The translations under genes and the position numbers were made by a program. Source: Zygnema cylindricum (lineage: Eukaryota > Streptophyta > Zygnematophyceae > Zygnematales > Zygnemataceae). From it: DNA of 64,000 bases. How positions within the stretch are numbered: position 1 is the stretch's first letter; every line of letters begins with the position of its first letter. The DNA lies in assembly GCA_037447655.1 (NCBI GenBank), contig JBBHKE010001816.1, positions 188,001 to 252,000 on the forward strand, in the 5' to 3' direction. Of this stretch, positions 18,101 through 30,000 are shown in pieces. A model generated the notes under the pieces. The model had not been told where the DNA came from, made no database searches, and was given only the letters and a program-made list of their open reading frames with translations.

Positions 18101-20453
18101 GGAGAGGGAGAGGGAGAGGGAGAGGGAGAGGGAGAGGGAGAGGGAGAGGGAGAGGGAGAGGGAGAGGGAGAGGGAGAGGGAGAGGGAGAGGGAGAGGGAG
18201 AGGGAGAGGGAGAGGGAGAGGGAGAGGGAGAGGGAGAGGGAGAGGGAGAGGGAGAGGGAGAGGGAGAGGGAGAGGGAGAGGGAGAGGGAGAGGGAGAGGG
18301 AGAGGGAGAGGGAGAGAGAGAGGGAGAGGGAGAGGGAGAGGGAGAGGGAGAGGGAGAGGGAGAGGGAGAGGGAGAGGGAGAGGGAGAGGGAGAGGGAGAG
18401 GGAGAGGGAGAGGGAGAGGGAGAGGGAGAGGGAGAGGGAGAGGGAGAGGGAGAGGGAGAGGGAGAGGGAGAGGGAGAGGGAGAGGGAGAGGGAGAGGGAG
18501 AGGGAGGGAGAGGGACAAGAAGAGAGATGCATTCATGCACGACCATGTCGTAGACTAAGAAGCACTACTCATGTGGGGGAGAGGGGGAGATGGAGGAGCA
18601 GAAGTATACCATCATTTACCAGAATAAGTCGAAATCATTCCAATTTTTAAATATCTTTTAGCTACAAATGTTTACTGAGCAAGATTTAAAAAAAAAATGC
18701 TTAATATAAAACTTGATACATATATACATACATGTGTATATGCACATACACATAATATATAAATTTTCTAGTTACTGTGTTGAATTTAATGCATTGCGAA
18801 ACTATGGGAAGCAAAATCCACACTATTTACAGTTTTCTTATTTAAATTTCACGTGACAATTCTCACCAATGTCGGCCAAATTGCTCCGCGGTCAATTTCT
18901 CCTCCAATCAAACGCTGCCACCTGGCGGATTCTGCCCGAATTCTCTCTCTTTCTGTCCTTTTGTTGTCGTTTTCCATCCTGACTTTGATTTCCAAATCGC
19001 CATCGATCAAAGGTTTCTGCCAAAAAAAGACGTTCAAAAACCGTCTCGAGGGATTCGATTGGGAAAAAAAAATAAAAAAAATAGATGAATAGATGAATAA
19101 ACCGTAAAAACTACGCACCGAAACGCTAGAATAAGTTTATGTTTCCGTCAAACTCAAAAAAAAAATAGGGAAGAAAAAAAAGAACACAAACGAAAAACAA
19201 AACACAAGGAGTTACGTTTTCTGACCAATGAAAAATATTTCTTTCTGAAGTAAATAAAAAAATAAAAACTCCAAAACAAAAAACCCAAAACCTTAAATAT
19301 GACAAAGCCCTGAAATATCAAATTGGTTAAAACCTCGGGTTCGTTCAAAACTCGAATATTTTAGAAACAAGATATAAATTTTAATGACAAACGTTCCTCG
19401 ACTATTGACAAATTTGCTCTAAAAAAATAAAAAAATCAAAGGGAATTTGCAAGAAATTTAAATTAGATTAATTTAAAAAAAAAAAAACGATTTAAATTGG
19501 TAACTTGCTGTGAAGTTGAGCGACAATTGTTTCTTTTTCGATTCTGTTGTTTATTGGTCAAATTTTGTATTTAAAAAAATTGTATTTCAAAAAAAATTGT
19601 CTTTCAAAAATTTTTGTATTTCTTACAAACATTTCAACTTGTGATGTCAAATATTTAAATAATATCTTGGACACACCAAAAAGAATGAGATTTTGAGACT
19701 ATTCTTTTGCCAAAACTATGAGATTAAATAAATAGAAATAAATAAATAAAAATAAATAAATAAACAAATAAAATGGTTGAATCTGTATGAATTCCTCAAC
19801 CGTGAAACCATTTTTTTTCCTTTAATGTGTATGTAAAGTATTTTTATAATATTTCATATTATTTTTTTATGTATATATAAAAAAAAAATCCATCAGAATA
19901 GTAGTAATGTGTGGTTTACTTTTTGTATTTTTTATTTCCCTTCATTCTTTTCGTTTCTCTTTTTTCTTTCTTTCAACCGACAAAAGCAATCGTACGGATA
20001 AAAAACTCAACACCATGAGCTCGCGTCGCCTACCAAATATTCGAATTTTATTTGTTTTTACACTTCCACATGAGACGCCAAAATGCGAATAAAACACACT
20101 TCTTCAAATGAGATATAGCGCATCAAATTGTGCGATATCCATTCTTGATAAAAACAAAAATGGCATTGAAAGGATGAATAATGAAACAAAAACAGTCTAA
20201 TTCCCCTCTCCCTCTCCCTTGCCCCCTCTTTCCCTACCCTTCTCTACCCTTTTCCCCATTCCTCCTCCTCCCCCTCCCCTCCCTCCCCTCCCTCCCCCCC
20301 TCCACCTCCCCCTCCCGGTCAAGATCGTCGCACGCAGGGTTTCCCTACCTCCCCCCCTCCGTCCGCATCCGTGACGTCTGTCACAGCCACGGGCAGCAGA
20401 ACTGCGACCAACAGCAGGACCGCTTCGCACGTGCCGATTCTTCGAGCGGCCAT
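15195..20453 (-). CDS. Gene B: signal-anchored fucosyltransferase-like glycosyltransferase (5 exons)
   Basis: Inferred exons, in minus-strand order, are 20453-20349, 19016-18867, 17448-17212, 16489-16047 and 15735-15195. They give about 491 residues and end in TGA. Donors are GT, acceptors AG, and phases 0,0,0,2 as in gene A. Exon 1 encodes MAARR followed by a strongly hydrophobic stretch (about residues 11-24) and an acidic tail, a convincing signal anchor. [11 protein letters not shown] lies near residue 132. HIRTGT lies near 306, and NIFLATDN and [10 protein letters not shown] lie in exon 5. Shared cysteine and GGPKE-LG blocks lie in exon 4. Known: enzymes with these motifs transfer fucose from GDP-fucose in the Golgi lumen. 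Inferred: the same fold and probably the same donor here. The acceptor is unknown. Exon 1 is supported by phase and hydrophobicity only. Intron 2 (18866-17449) holds a 950-bp hexamer array and intron 3 holds a minisatellite. Confidence 0.77.
16570..17155 (-). repeat. CAATGTC-type minisatellite in gene B intron 3
   Basis: Degenerate tandem units built on CCAATGTCCAATATC fill most of the intron between exons 3 and 4. Units vary in length, with no constant repeat plus unique spacers, so this is not a CRISPR-like array. Confidence 0.9.
17555..18515 (-). repeat. (TCTCCC)n hexanucleotide array in gene B intron 2
   Basis: About 950 bp (roughly 155 units) of GGGAGA on the plus strand, which is TCTCCC on the sense strand of gene B. 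The only sizeable interruption is at about 17827-17880, with variants GGGAGC and GGATGG. It produces very long artefactual open frames in most frames of both strands (Ser-Pro, Leu-Pro, Arg-Gly, Glu-Gly). These are not proteins. Confidence 0.98.
19730..19772. repeat. AAATA/AAAT short tandem repeat
   Basis: AAATAAATAAAT-type units lie in gene B intron 1 and are otherwise unremarkable. Confidence 0.8.
20204..20345 (+). repeat. CCCTCC-rich tract next to gene B exon 1
   Basis: Cytosine-rich CCCTCC/CCCCTCC sequence begins immediately downstream (minus sense) of the exon 1 donor, giving a G-rich run on the sense strand at the start of intron 1. Confidence 0.85.
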
Positions 20454-20477
20454 CGGCTGCCGAGAGGAAAGCAGATC

Positions 20478-20503
20478 CGTGACGTGACGTGACGTGACGT
20501 GAC
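20478..20503 (-). promoter_or_regulatory. (TGACG/CGTCA)n pentamer cluster upstream of gene B start
   Basis: Five tandem CGTGA units lie 25-50 bases upstream of the inferred gene B start codon. Each repeat junction creates TGACGT, the core of bZIP/CREB-type sites. A regulatory role is only an inference. It could be a chance short tandem repeat. Confidence 0.3.
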
Positions 20504-20897
20504 AGCGTACGGACCGAGGAGAACAAAAAACACCGACGCTACCGTACGATGCCCCGTCGTTCGTGTAGTTCACCACACTAATTCGGTGGCGACTTTTTCA
20601 GGTTCGAATTGTGAAATAGGGTTAGGGTTAGTAACTAGATATGAATCGAGTGGACTTAAATTTGCCACGTGTCACTGCGCTAAATTAGTTTTGTGTATTG
20701 TAATTTCGCTATACCACGTACAATTTTTTTTAGGGAATTGCTAATCGCAGAGACGATTTTTGCTGCGCGCAGATAGTTGTCAAAATTGTACATTTGAAGT
20801 ACAGTTTCGTACAGGCTACGTACCTTTATGTTCAGATCTGACAGTAAACCTGCGCCGGCCAGCCACATATAAATAAAATGGCTGCGCGCAGGTACTG

Positions 20898-21496
20898 TAC
20901 ACCGCCAATCGTTATTAGCGTTGTGTACGCTAATTCCGTCCCGCTTTTTTTTATTTTTATTCTCCAATAGTGTTGTTCATTCTATTTTTTTCTTTATTCT
21001 ATTTAGGGTTATATTCAGTACGTTGTCTCCTAAAAAATAAAGGGACAAAGCCACGGCGTCGGTTGTGGAAGGTACATCACTTTAACTGGAGCCGTACTAA
21101 AGCCGTACATATATTATGCCGGCTACTGTCGGGGGGAATAAGACGTACATATGAGTGTACATGCCGTACATTTATCTGTACGGTTCGTACGGTTATCGCC
21201 GATAGTTATCGTTATCGGCATTATCGCCGATAAGTAGCCGATATTATCGGCTACTTATCGGCGATAAGACCGATAGCGATATATTGTACCAATATATCGA
21301 TTATCGGGTCCCCGAAAAATGGCCCATATCGGTTATCGGAAAATCCTTACCGATACACAACACTACAAATTACCATAACCAAACAATTAGAATATATGAT
21401 TTTTTCTAAAATTTTCAAATTCTTAAATAGCGTACACCACGGTAATTATTTTTATACGCTAAAAAAACTTACACGCTAATAACGATTGGCGGTGTA
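20898..21496. mobile_element. Terminal-inverted-repeat element family B, copy B1
   Basis: 599 bp bounded by perfect 24-bp inverted repeats at 20898-20921 and 21473-21496, beginning TACACCGCCAATCGTTATTA. The interior just inside the left repeat (GTACGCTAATTCCGTCCCGC) recurs inverted near 50317-50337. Non-autonomous. Confidence 0.85.
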
Positions 21497-21499
21497 GTG

Positions 21500-22024
21500 T
21501 ACACCGTGAATCGCTATTAGCGTGTTGGTCGCTAATTGAGGTACCCTGTTTTTTTGGGCAAATTCTCAAATAGAATTAGACATTCTAAATGTTCCTACAC
21601 GTTATTTGAGGTGTTCCATAAAATAGGATTCATGACTCTAATATAGTGCCATCGTAAATAGTGTGGTGTACGGTCTGTCAGAGACGTACTTTTTTGTACT
21701 TTTTCAAGTAGAAAAGTACAGAAAAGATATTCACGCTGTCAAGGAGTCGCGCTAACATGTAATTGCGTAAATATTTTCCGGCATTCGCGGATGTCAAAAA
21801 AACGCGACGGCGTACGATTTGAACAATTTCGTAAATTCACATATTTTAGTGTGGAGATATTCTGCACCGAAAATTTTTACAAAGCAGTTTGCAAATTAGA
21901 CCATAGCCAAACAATTAGAATGTATGATTTTTTCCAAAATTTTCAAATTCTTAAATAGCGTACACCACGGTAATTATTTTTATACGCTAAAAAAACTTAC
22001 ACGCTAATAACGATTGGCGGTGTA
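21500..22024. mobile_element. Family B element, copy B2
   Basis: The left end is TACACCGTGAATCGCTATTA. The right about 130 bp is almost identical to the right end of B1, including AAATAGCGTACACCACGG and CTTACACGCTAATAACG. It abuts B1 with a 3-bp gap. Confidence 0.75.
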
Positions 22025-22639
22025 GTTTACTGCAAAAATGAAATCAAACTCGCGAACCGTTACATTGAACTTGGACACATATTAAAGGACGACGTACAAC
22101 ATGTGTAAACTCGCACGAAACCAAATAAACTTCGTACGAAATAAAAATGCGTACCCGACTACCCGCGTATAAATATCGATGAAACTAAAATGACACGTCG
22201 TCACGTCCACGGTGGACGTGACAACGAGTCGATTTCATTTTTGCGGCTAACGTGAAGTGATAAACTAACTGCGCGCAGCCATTATATTTATATGTGGCTG
22301 CCGCAGTTTCGTTACAGTAAAACTGCGCCGGCCGTGTGAAATTTTTTATATTTTATAACGGTCGACGTTTGCAAGCGCGACACTTTTTTAACCACCGGTA
22401 CAATAATCCGCCGGTCAAAGTTGTTCGACGGATTGACCGTCAGATCTGAAATTAAAGGTACGTAGATTGTACGAGATTGTACTTCAAAGTACATTTCTGA
22501 CAACTATCTGCGCGCAGCAAAAATCGTCTCTGCGATTAGCAATTCCCTTTTTTTAACAACTGTATACTTTATTTCAAAAAGTACGATGGAAAAGACCGTC
22601 GAGGTACGAAGGGGTATTAGCGCAGTGTACTCTACAGTG

Positions 22640-22846
22640 TACACCTTTTATCGCTATTAGAGCTGATAACTTTTTCGCCACTTAAAACATCTTTTCTCCG
22701 TACACACCTGTCCGATTTTCAGTTTGAGACCGCCAATCGGAAGCTGAGAATCATGCCTTTCAATCGCAACCGTCAAATCCACAATCGAACAAGTGTGTAC
22801 GGGGAAAAGATAATTTAAGTGACAAAATAAACATTAACAGTAAGAG
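22640..22846. mobile_element. MITE family A, copy A7 (right end displaced)
   Basis: TACACCTTTTATCGCTATTAG starts a copy with the CGCCACTTAAAACATC and TCTCCGTACACACCTGTC arms. It breaks off at AACATTAACAGTAA, where Harbinger-like copy 4 begins. The remaining right end is not recognisable downstream. Confidence 0.75.
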
Positions 22847-23890
22847 TACGGCCCCATGTACTTATAAATTAGCGAACTTACTTTGTTTTTTAGCGCGGAT
22901 CCGGCGAACCCGGATTTCAGGTATCTCTATATATGTATTTACTCGAAATTGTTACTTAGGGTATGTCCCCATGTACTTGTAACTTAGCGAACTTACTTTG
23001 TATTTTCGCGCAGATCCGCCGGACCAGGTTTTCAAATGTCCATATCTGTAATGACGAAATCGTAACTTACGTTTGTGACGATTGTATACGTCGACAATAC
23101 CTGTGACAGCTGTCAACGTCTACAATCTGTGGTAACACGTTATTTTTTGGAATTGCTTGTGATGTCGCATGTCTTACTGTGACATTGTAGACATACCACC
23201 TTCCACCCTGTGTCGTTTCACGGTTGAAGACGAGGCGCTTTGCCTTTGCGTCTCCTATTCGGCCGACGTGAAATGGCATCAGAATTTGAAGACCCGTGCA
23301 AAAAAGAAATCCGTGCTGGACAAAAACGGACAAAATCAAACAAATTGTGTACTTTTCTTCGTCGTATTCGAACGCAAACGGACAAAACATAGCGAATTCT
23401 GAACTTTTCTTTGTCCTTGGAAATCGTATGAAAATTTCCGAAAATTATGGCACGTGCGAATGTATGTTCCTATTTGTTTATCGAAAATACCTAGATTTAA
23501 AACACATCGCGCATGTGTTTTAAACGTAAGGTTGAAGATGACGTTTTTTGTCGTGAAAGTGGGTCGAAAAACACAAGACGACAAATTTTCATACATCCTA
23601 AATTTAAGGATGACGCAAATTGTACTCCACAAATTTGCGATTCCTTCGTACGGTTGCAACTTAGGTAGTACGGCGCTAAGTTTTCCTAGAAAACGACAGA
23701 AAAAAACCCTTACTTATGCACATGGGGACATACCCTTAAAAGGGTGTGACGATTATATACGCGACAATGCCCGTGACAAATGTCACCGTCTACAATCTGT
23801 CATGACGCACCCGATTGCTCAAAAAAGTTTGTGACGTCGCATAATTTTACGTGACATTTGTAGACGACTACCTTTTCAACCCGCTGTCCA
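22847..23890. mobile_element. PIF/Harbinger-like copy 4, split by copy 3
   Basis: The segments 22847-22958 and 23739-about 23890 match consecutive parts of the 778-bp family. The first has CCCCATGTACTT and the GCGGATCCGGCGAACCCGG box. The second has GGGTGTGACGATTATATACG onwards. Copy 3 was inserted between them. The right side diverges after about 23890. Confidence 0.65.
22959..23735. mobile_element. PIF/Harbinger-like non-autonomous element, copy 3 (complete)
   Basis: 777 bp, with ends GGGTATGTCCCCATGTAC and GCACATGGGGACATACCC, flanked by TTA at 22956-22958 and 23736-23738. The interior is collinear with copy 2. It is inserted in copy 4 of its own family. Confidence 0.87.
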
Positions 23891-24640
23891 TGGATGTTGT
23901 CTATGGTTGAAGAAATGTTGTTTCCGCTGCCTTCCCTATACGGTTGCCTCTTTGGAAATTTCCACGCACCTTGAATCTCTATTCTTACCTCCTTTGCCCA
24001 AGCATATGCAGGCTGCACATTGTGGTAAGATGCTAAAGAGACAACTCCGCCTCCAATGCCACTTTGGTATCCACAACTTTGTTGTTATTAACAAGGTTGT
24101 AGACTTTCACAATGACAATGTTAGAAATGCTAATAGTCTCGTTTGACTTTGCTGGCATAAAAAAACTCCCAGTTTGATGGCAGAGGAGGAGATGATCACA
24201 ATGTTGCCTGGTGCCTGTTGAAGCTATCATCATCACTGTGACAGTCGTTTTGACTAATTAAAAGTTAACTTTAATTTATTCACCACGACCTAATTTGGCC
24301 TGTTGCAAAACGACAATCAGTTGTACCAGGACAATTTATCCATTTCTATTACGGCAATCAGTTGTACTACAACAATTTATCTGCTTCTATTTTTTGCCTC
24401 AGAATCCTTTGTCATTATTTGTCGTTGGCAACATTTTCTAGATTACTCTGTTAATATGCCAATCACTATTTGTTTAGCGTAAATCTGAACTATCAACCAT
24501 ACTAAAATCATGTAAGAGAATGTTGCGTACCATAGTTCACTCACGTAAGATAACTTAAAAAAATAAATATATTTGTAGTCTTTGATGATTTTTGGTGAAA
24601 CAAACTTGTGATCAAATTAGTATCTCTAACTCTAACCACC
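23891..24640. other. Gene-free stretch
   Basis: No gene is recognised. A roughly 50-bp direct duplication (CAATCAGTTGTAC... ACAATTTATC) lies at about 24311-24395. Confidence 0.5.
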
Positions 24641-24642
24641 GT

Positions 24643-24722
24643 GGATCGTAATTAGCGTTAATAATTTTATCGTCACTAAAAACATCATTTGTCACTACAC
24701 ATTTGTCCAATTTTCAATTTAA
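24643..24722. mobile_element. MITE family A-related fragment
   Basis: ACCGTGGATCGTAATTAGCG and CGTCACTAAAAACATC match the A2 fragment at 9654. It is truncated by the start of the family E element. Confidence 0.55.
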
Positions 24723-25514
24723 GGGTAGCCTTCTATTAGGCGTTTCAATAATTGACCATAAAAATTTTACTTAAGGCGTGCCTTCCATTAAGTCGCGTTA
24801 GTGAACCACTTTTTATTTGCGTGGCTCATTTTGGTTGGTAGCACGTAGGTTAATATTCAATGGTTAAATCTTGAAAGAATTTTCGAATGCAATGTCTAAA
24901 CGCAATATATGTACGAGCGGAGGAAATATCTGTACTAGTGGAGATAATATCTGTACCAACGAAGGTAATTAATGACTCGTACAGAGGGCATTATAATATA
25001 CTACACAAAATTTCAAAACGGAAAGACAAAAAGGCGGCGCCAAACTTTGATGGTGGGAGCGTCACGGGATAATTTCAGCGGATTCGCAACCACCCTAGCG
25101 GAAGGAACATGACCCAAGCGACGTGTACGCACAAAAGGGCGCACTCATCGAATATTTTTTTTTCCTTTTCCACGCAGCCCATTTTTATACGTTCAGTCTG
25201 TGCAAAGTGTCCTCCATGTGCATGGTCGTCACAAACTGTTGGGTTGGTGACGCGACGTCTCGGATAAAAAGTGTAATGGTCCTCCATGTGCACGGTCGTC
25301 AGAAACTGTTGGGTTGGTGACGCGAGGTCTCGGATAAAAAGTGTAATGGCATCCAGGGTTGGCGACACGACGTCTCGGATAAAAAGTGTAATGGCATCCT
25401 ACGGTCACCTTTTACGCTTACAACCCTAGAGATTTTTCTGTAAAGATGTTTTCTTTTGAAAAAAAAAATGGTGCGGACTGGTACGAATCGCTACGACCCT
25501 CAATAAACAACCCC
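24723..25514. mobile_element. Dispersed element family E, copy E1
   Basis: About 790 bp from GGGTAGCCTTC to CAATAAACAACCCC. A clearly homologous inverted copy is at 51391-52080 and a diverged one at about 52240-52955. The shared core includes GTCACGGGATAATTTCAGCG-like sequence and the AATTAATGACTCGTACAGAG box. An internal tandem array of about 70-bp units (25205-25400, three units ending AAAAAGTGTAATGG) is present only as one unit in E2. No coding sequence is seen. Confidence 0.75.
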
Positions 25515-25522
25515 ATTTTTTT

Positions 25523-26387
25523 GTTAATACGTTAATCATGAGGCTTCCAAAGGAGTATGAAAATATTCTCAACCGGTTACATGAACTAGGAGATGACACT
25601 TGGAACTGGGAGAAAATAGTGGAGGTGATTTTGGTAGAGAGAACACTTAGGAGCATTCGGTTCGAAAGGAAGAGAGGGAGGGGTCTCCGATGGAAATAGG
25701 GGGGGACCTCGGAAATGACTATGCCATTTTTGCAACAAACGGAGGCATTTCATAACAGATTATAACCGGCTTGCAACTCTAAGGACGAAACATGGGCAGG
25801 TTAATGTGAGCCACGGGGAGAAGAAGAGGCTCTTCTCACACCGGTTCATAGATATGAGGATGAGGATTCATCGGAGGTGGAAGAGGAGTTGGAGGAACTT
25901 CTTTTGAATGAGAAGCCGGATGGAAAACAATTTGGGATTCCGAGAAAGCAAAGATGTGCCTTTGGAGGAGTGCGAGAGAAACCAGAGAAAGGATAGATCT
26001 TCGACTCTATAGCATCAATGCACCTGTGCCAAGATAAAAGGTTATTAGCAAAATTTAAGAAAATTCTTTCAATTGAGATTGAGCTAGGGGATGGGAGGAT
26101 AGTAACAACTAGCTTAGTTGGGTCAATTGATCTCAAAGTGTTAGTGGATGTGAAAGCACCAATTACAACCTTGTCGGAAGTATTGTGTATCCTAGGGTTG
26201 AGCAAAAATCTGATGTCAACTTCTGTGTTCAATGACAAGGATTTTAACACTAATTTTAGCAAAGGAATTACGAGAGTTAGTTTCAAACATGAGGTTTACT
26301 TCATAACTGAAAAGGGAAAGTTAAAAATGTTCCACAATGTTTTGAGTAATGGCAAAAAAGGAGTTTTGTATACTTGTGTCAATGATG
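25523..26387 (+). pseudogene. Degraded copia host element H1, part 1: gag to protease
   Basis: Translated segments match the other copia copies here: VNTLIMRLPKEYENI (gag), a degraded CCHC knuckle near 25730-25765, and a protease block with IFDSIASMHLC, where the catalytic D-S-G has become D-S-I. Frames are broken several times, including TAG near 25698. The 5' LTR and early gag are missing, replaced by the family E element. Coding resumes at 31545 after an LTR insertion. Confidence 0.75.
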
Positions 26388-27081
26388 TGTTGAGAAATAG
26401 GTGTTTTTTTATTTATGTATTCTAGGTCTTTTTTAAAGGAACAAAATGAAAGTGTTAGCTAGTCTCTAACCCCTTTCTCCGTGGTCTCCATACTTCATGT
26501 TATCACTAATGACCAGAAAGAGAGAGAGATAAATAGATCCATGGCGGCCTAACAAGGTAGAGTGGACAGAGGACATTATGAAAAGACCATACCAAAAATA
26601 TACGGACCAGCTAGGTATTGATCGTAATCCCTATGGTTTGGTAGAACAGCAGACAACCTTGTCTTATAGTCTAGAACCTGTGCTGAGATACATAGGGTTA
26701 GATAACTACATAAAGATGAACATGCAGAATTAACCAATTTACTAGGTTTACAGGAAACCTCATATAAAATCTGAGCGAATTTCGTATGTACGCCTGTACC
26801 ACACTAAAAAAATTGATCGAACATTAATTTGAACATCGAACTTCAAACGTCTGTATGGATCGGATGGCTTACATCCAAGCCGATATCACGGAATGGCCAT
26901 TTTGGCGGTTTATGGACATTATGTCACAGATTCACACGTGGCGCGACATCATTGGAAAGCGGAAATTTCGAGAAGCATCAGAACGAGTCTAAGTGTGACA
27001 AACGTCCGCACATGACTATGCCGTACCTTCACCAGACAAAAGGTACCACGGAACCTGTACCTTTTTGTAAGGTATAGTCAC

Positions 27082-30000
27082 TGTAGAAATTAATGGTCTT
27101 TTAAAGTATTTTCTAGGTCTGAATAGAAATAAGAAAGAAGCCGAGGCAGTCTACCTCTAACTTCTCTCTCCAACTCTCAAACTTGTCACAGTCACTGAGA
27201 AATTGGAGAGGGAGCTAGAGCCATGGCTACCTAGGCTATCCAGAGGTTGACGGGAAAATACATTTTAGTTAGGGGTTTAATTTACTAAAAGATATATGCC
27301 GGCCACAGGATTTGATCCAGGTACCTACCGGCCGGCAGATAGCCGGAAGCCGGTAGCCTTAGCCGTTATTCTAGCAGTAGTGTTACGCACTACAAGGTTT
27401 GATATTTATTTAAATATTTATACGTAGAAAAGTTCATTTAACTGTAACTGATTACGTAGGACATATATCCAGTAAATGTAAAAGTACAGATTCTGGTATG
27501 GATAAGAAACCAATACCGCGCATTTATTTCTTTAGTGAAACGAATACCGCGCATGTATTTATTACGGCTACGATTAAATGTGAATTTAATCGGACGGCCG
27601 GAATTAATGCCGAGATCGCAAAAGAGGATTTCGGCGGTTTGTGGTCATCGCCACATCGGATGACACGTGGCGGAATGACATTCGATCGCGGCATCTCCGA
27701 GGATTAAGGGAGCGAATCCGGACATACCACGTGTTGACATTTAGGCCATGTCGTACAATGGCCGTACATAAAGTACACCGGCAGCTCTACTTTAGTGTAC
27801 GAAACTGAAATCTGATTGGCTCCGTACATCAGTAGATAGAGTCTGTGAGAGAGATAGGACTTAGAAAAATTAGAAGATAGGACCCTCTCTCCCAAAGAGC
27901 TTCTATACAAAAGGTCAACTTTGACCCCCCATAACTTACTGCTCAGGGGAGCAAATTCAGAGATTCTTTTTGCTATCGACTCAGGGGAGTCTTGTCTTCA
28001 CAGGGTTAAAGTTGGTCAGAGTTTTTGTCTGCCAAGGTGGCAGTTATTTTTGCTGAAACACAAAAGGGTCAGGGTTATCCTAGAGGCTTCTTAGAAGCTG
28101 TCCACTCTGAGGACTTATGGAGGTCTCAGAGTTTCATATAGAGTTTATGATCTAAAAAGAGAAGATATAATCTTAGTAAAGCATCTAGTAGTTATGGATG
28201 AAGGAAAGTCTGTGGATCCCTTCAAATATACAAAGTCAGTAAAAATCAGATTTGAGTCAGAAAATTCCGATGACTTTGAGCTCCCTAACTATCCGAGTTT
28301 TAGAGACGATGACATTCTTGCAGGTACACATCAGACGGAAAAGAACTCGGCTGTGGAAACTCCACTAACAACTCTACCTGAAGCGAAAGACGTGGTGGAA
28401 ATTGATTCGGAAACAAGGGATAGGGGAGAAGCCGAGTTTGTTCGAAAGAATCCACGAGAACCATCTATTCCGGCCTCAGATTTTGAGGGGGGGAGGAGAA
28501 GTAGCAAAAGACAGCAAGAAAAACAGGTTAATAACAAGGTAACTAAACTATCTCATCAAGATGAACCTGAAACTTATGGAGAGGCAATGACTTGTCCAGA
28601 AAGAAACCGGTGGAAGACAGCCAACAATGAGGAGATGGCCTCAATTATGGCAGCCGATACTTGGGAGCTGGTGGATTATCCACCTAAACGAAAACAAATC
28701 GGTTGTAAGTGGGTTTTCAAATTAAAAGTGAACCCAAATAACACAATCGAGCGCTACAAAGCCCGATTAGTGGCAAAGGGATATACACAAAAAGAGGGAA
28801 TTGACTACGAGGAAACCTTTGCCCCGGTGGTCAGATTTCCCTCCGTCCGCATACTTCTCAGCCTGGAAGCAGCGGAAGACATGGAAGTGCACTTGATGGA
28901 CATCAAGACAGCCTTTTTGCATGGAGAATTGGAAGAAGAGATCTTCATGCGACAACTCGAAGGGTTTGTGGAGGAAGGAGAGGAAAGTAAGGTATGCCGG
29001 CTGATTAAATCTCTTTATGGTTTAAAACAGGCGCCTCGACAGTAGAATAAGACGCTTGATGAGTTTCTTACCGGTCTGGGATATATCTAGATCAGCTCAG
29101 ATCACTCAATCTATGTTTTCGAAGATGAGGAAGATTTATATTTATTGCAATTTATGTTGATGATTTGTTTGTTTTAAGTGTATCAATGGAAAAAAGTAAT
29201 AAACTGAAAACCGATCTTAAAGGGAGATTTGAAATGAAGGATATGGGGGAAGCAAAATATATTTTGGGAATTCAAGTAGAAAGAGACTGAAAAAGAAAAA
29301 TTATAAGATTGACTCAAAAAGAAGCAATAGGGAACATGCTTGAAAAATTTCAAATGGATAAAGCTTATAGTTGTACAACTCCAATGGAGTTGAAGAAGGG
29401 AAGTGAGGGGAGTGAGGAAGAAAGAGTCATATTCTTAGACGAGAAATTGTCTGCTGAAGAACAGAAGTTCATGCAGACTATTCCTTACAGGCAAGTAGGG
29501 GGAAGAATAATCTATTTTATGAATTGTACCCGGCTGGATTTAGCTGCAGTTGTAGGAGTGCTTAGTAGAAGTCTAAATGCTCCCACTAAGAGGGATTGGG
29601 AGGCAACTAAGAGAGTCCTTAGATATTTGATAGGAACTAGGGATCTATGGTTGCATTTGGGTGGGGAGAATACCGACATCACTACTTGGAGTGATGCTAG
29701 TTATGGTGATGCTCCGATGAGGAGATGCACTTCTGGATATGTATTATATGTGGGTGATGGGGCTTGCTGTTGGAGTAGTAAACAACAAAAAGTTATTGCT
29801 CACTCCACCATTGAAGCTGAGTTTATGGCCTCTTGCTCTGCTGTAAAAGAATTGATGTGGGTCAAGTCTTTGATTAGTGAGTTTGGTCACCTTAAGAGTG
29901 GTGTGCATAATTTTTTTTGTGATAATCAGGTAGCAATCGCTATTTCTGCCAATCCTAAACATCATTTTAAAGCTAAACCCATGGACATTAGACTCAGCTT

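Larger units (their letters stand above)
20733..22551. mobile_element. Large foldback element G with nested family-B elements
   Basis: The left arm (about 20733-20890) begins GGGAATTGCTAATCGCAGAG and ends GGCTGCGCGCAG. The right arm (about 22268-22551) repeats it in inverted orientation, ending CTGCGATTAGCAATTCCC. The right arm has extra sequence inserted near 22305-22435. The centre is occupied by elements B1 and B2. No coding sequence is recognised. Confidence 0.7.

Noticed and set aside
17516-18558. Very long open frames on both strands encoding Ser-Pro, Leu-Pro, Arg-Gly, Glu-Gly or Arg-Glu repeats
   Set aside because: They are translations of the GGGAGA hexamer array. A 6-bp repeat without stops stays open in every frame, and the array lies in an intron of gene B.
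20197-20526. Gly/Arg-rich minus-strand frame overlapping gene B exon 1
   Set aside because: It arises from reading the CCCTCC tract and the exon in the wrong frame. The alternative frame gives a signal anchor and a phase-compatible donor.
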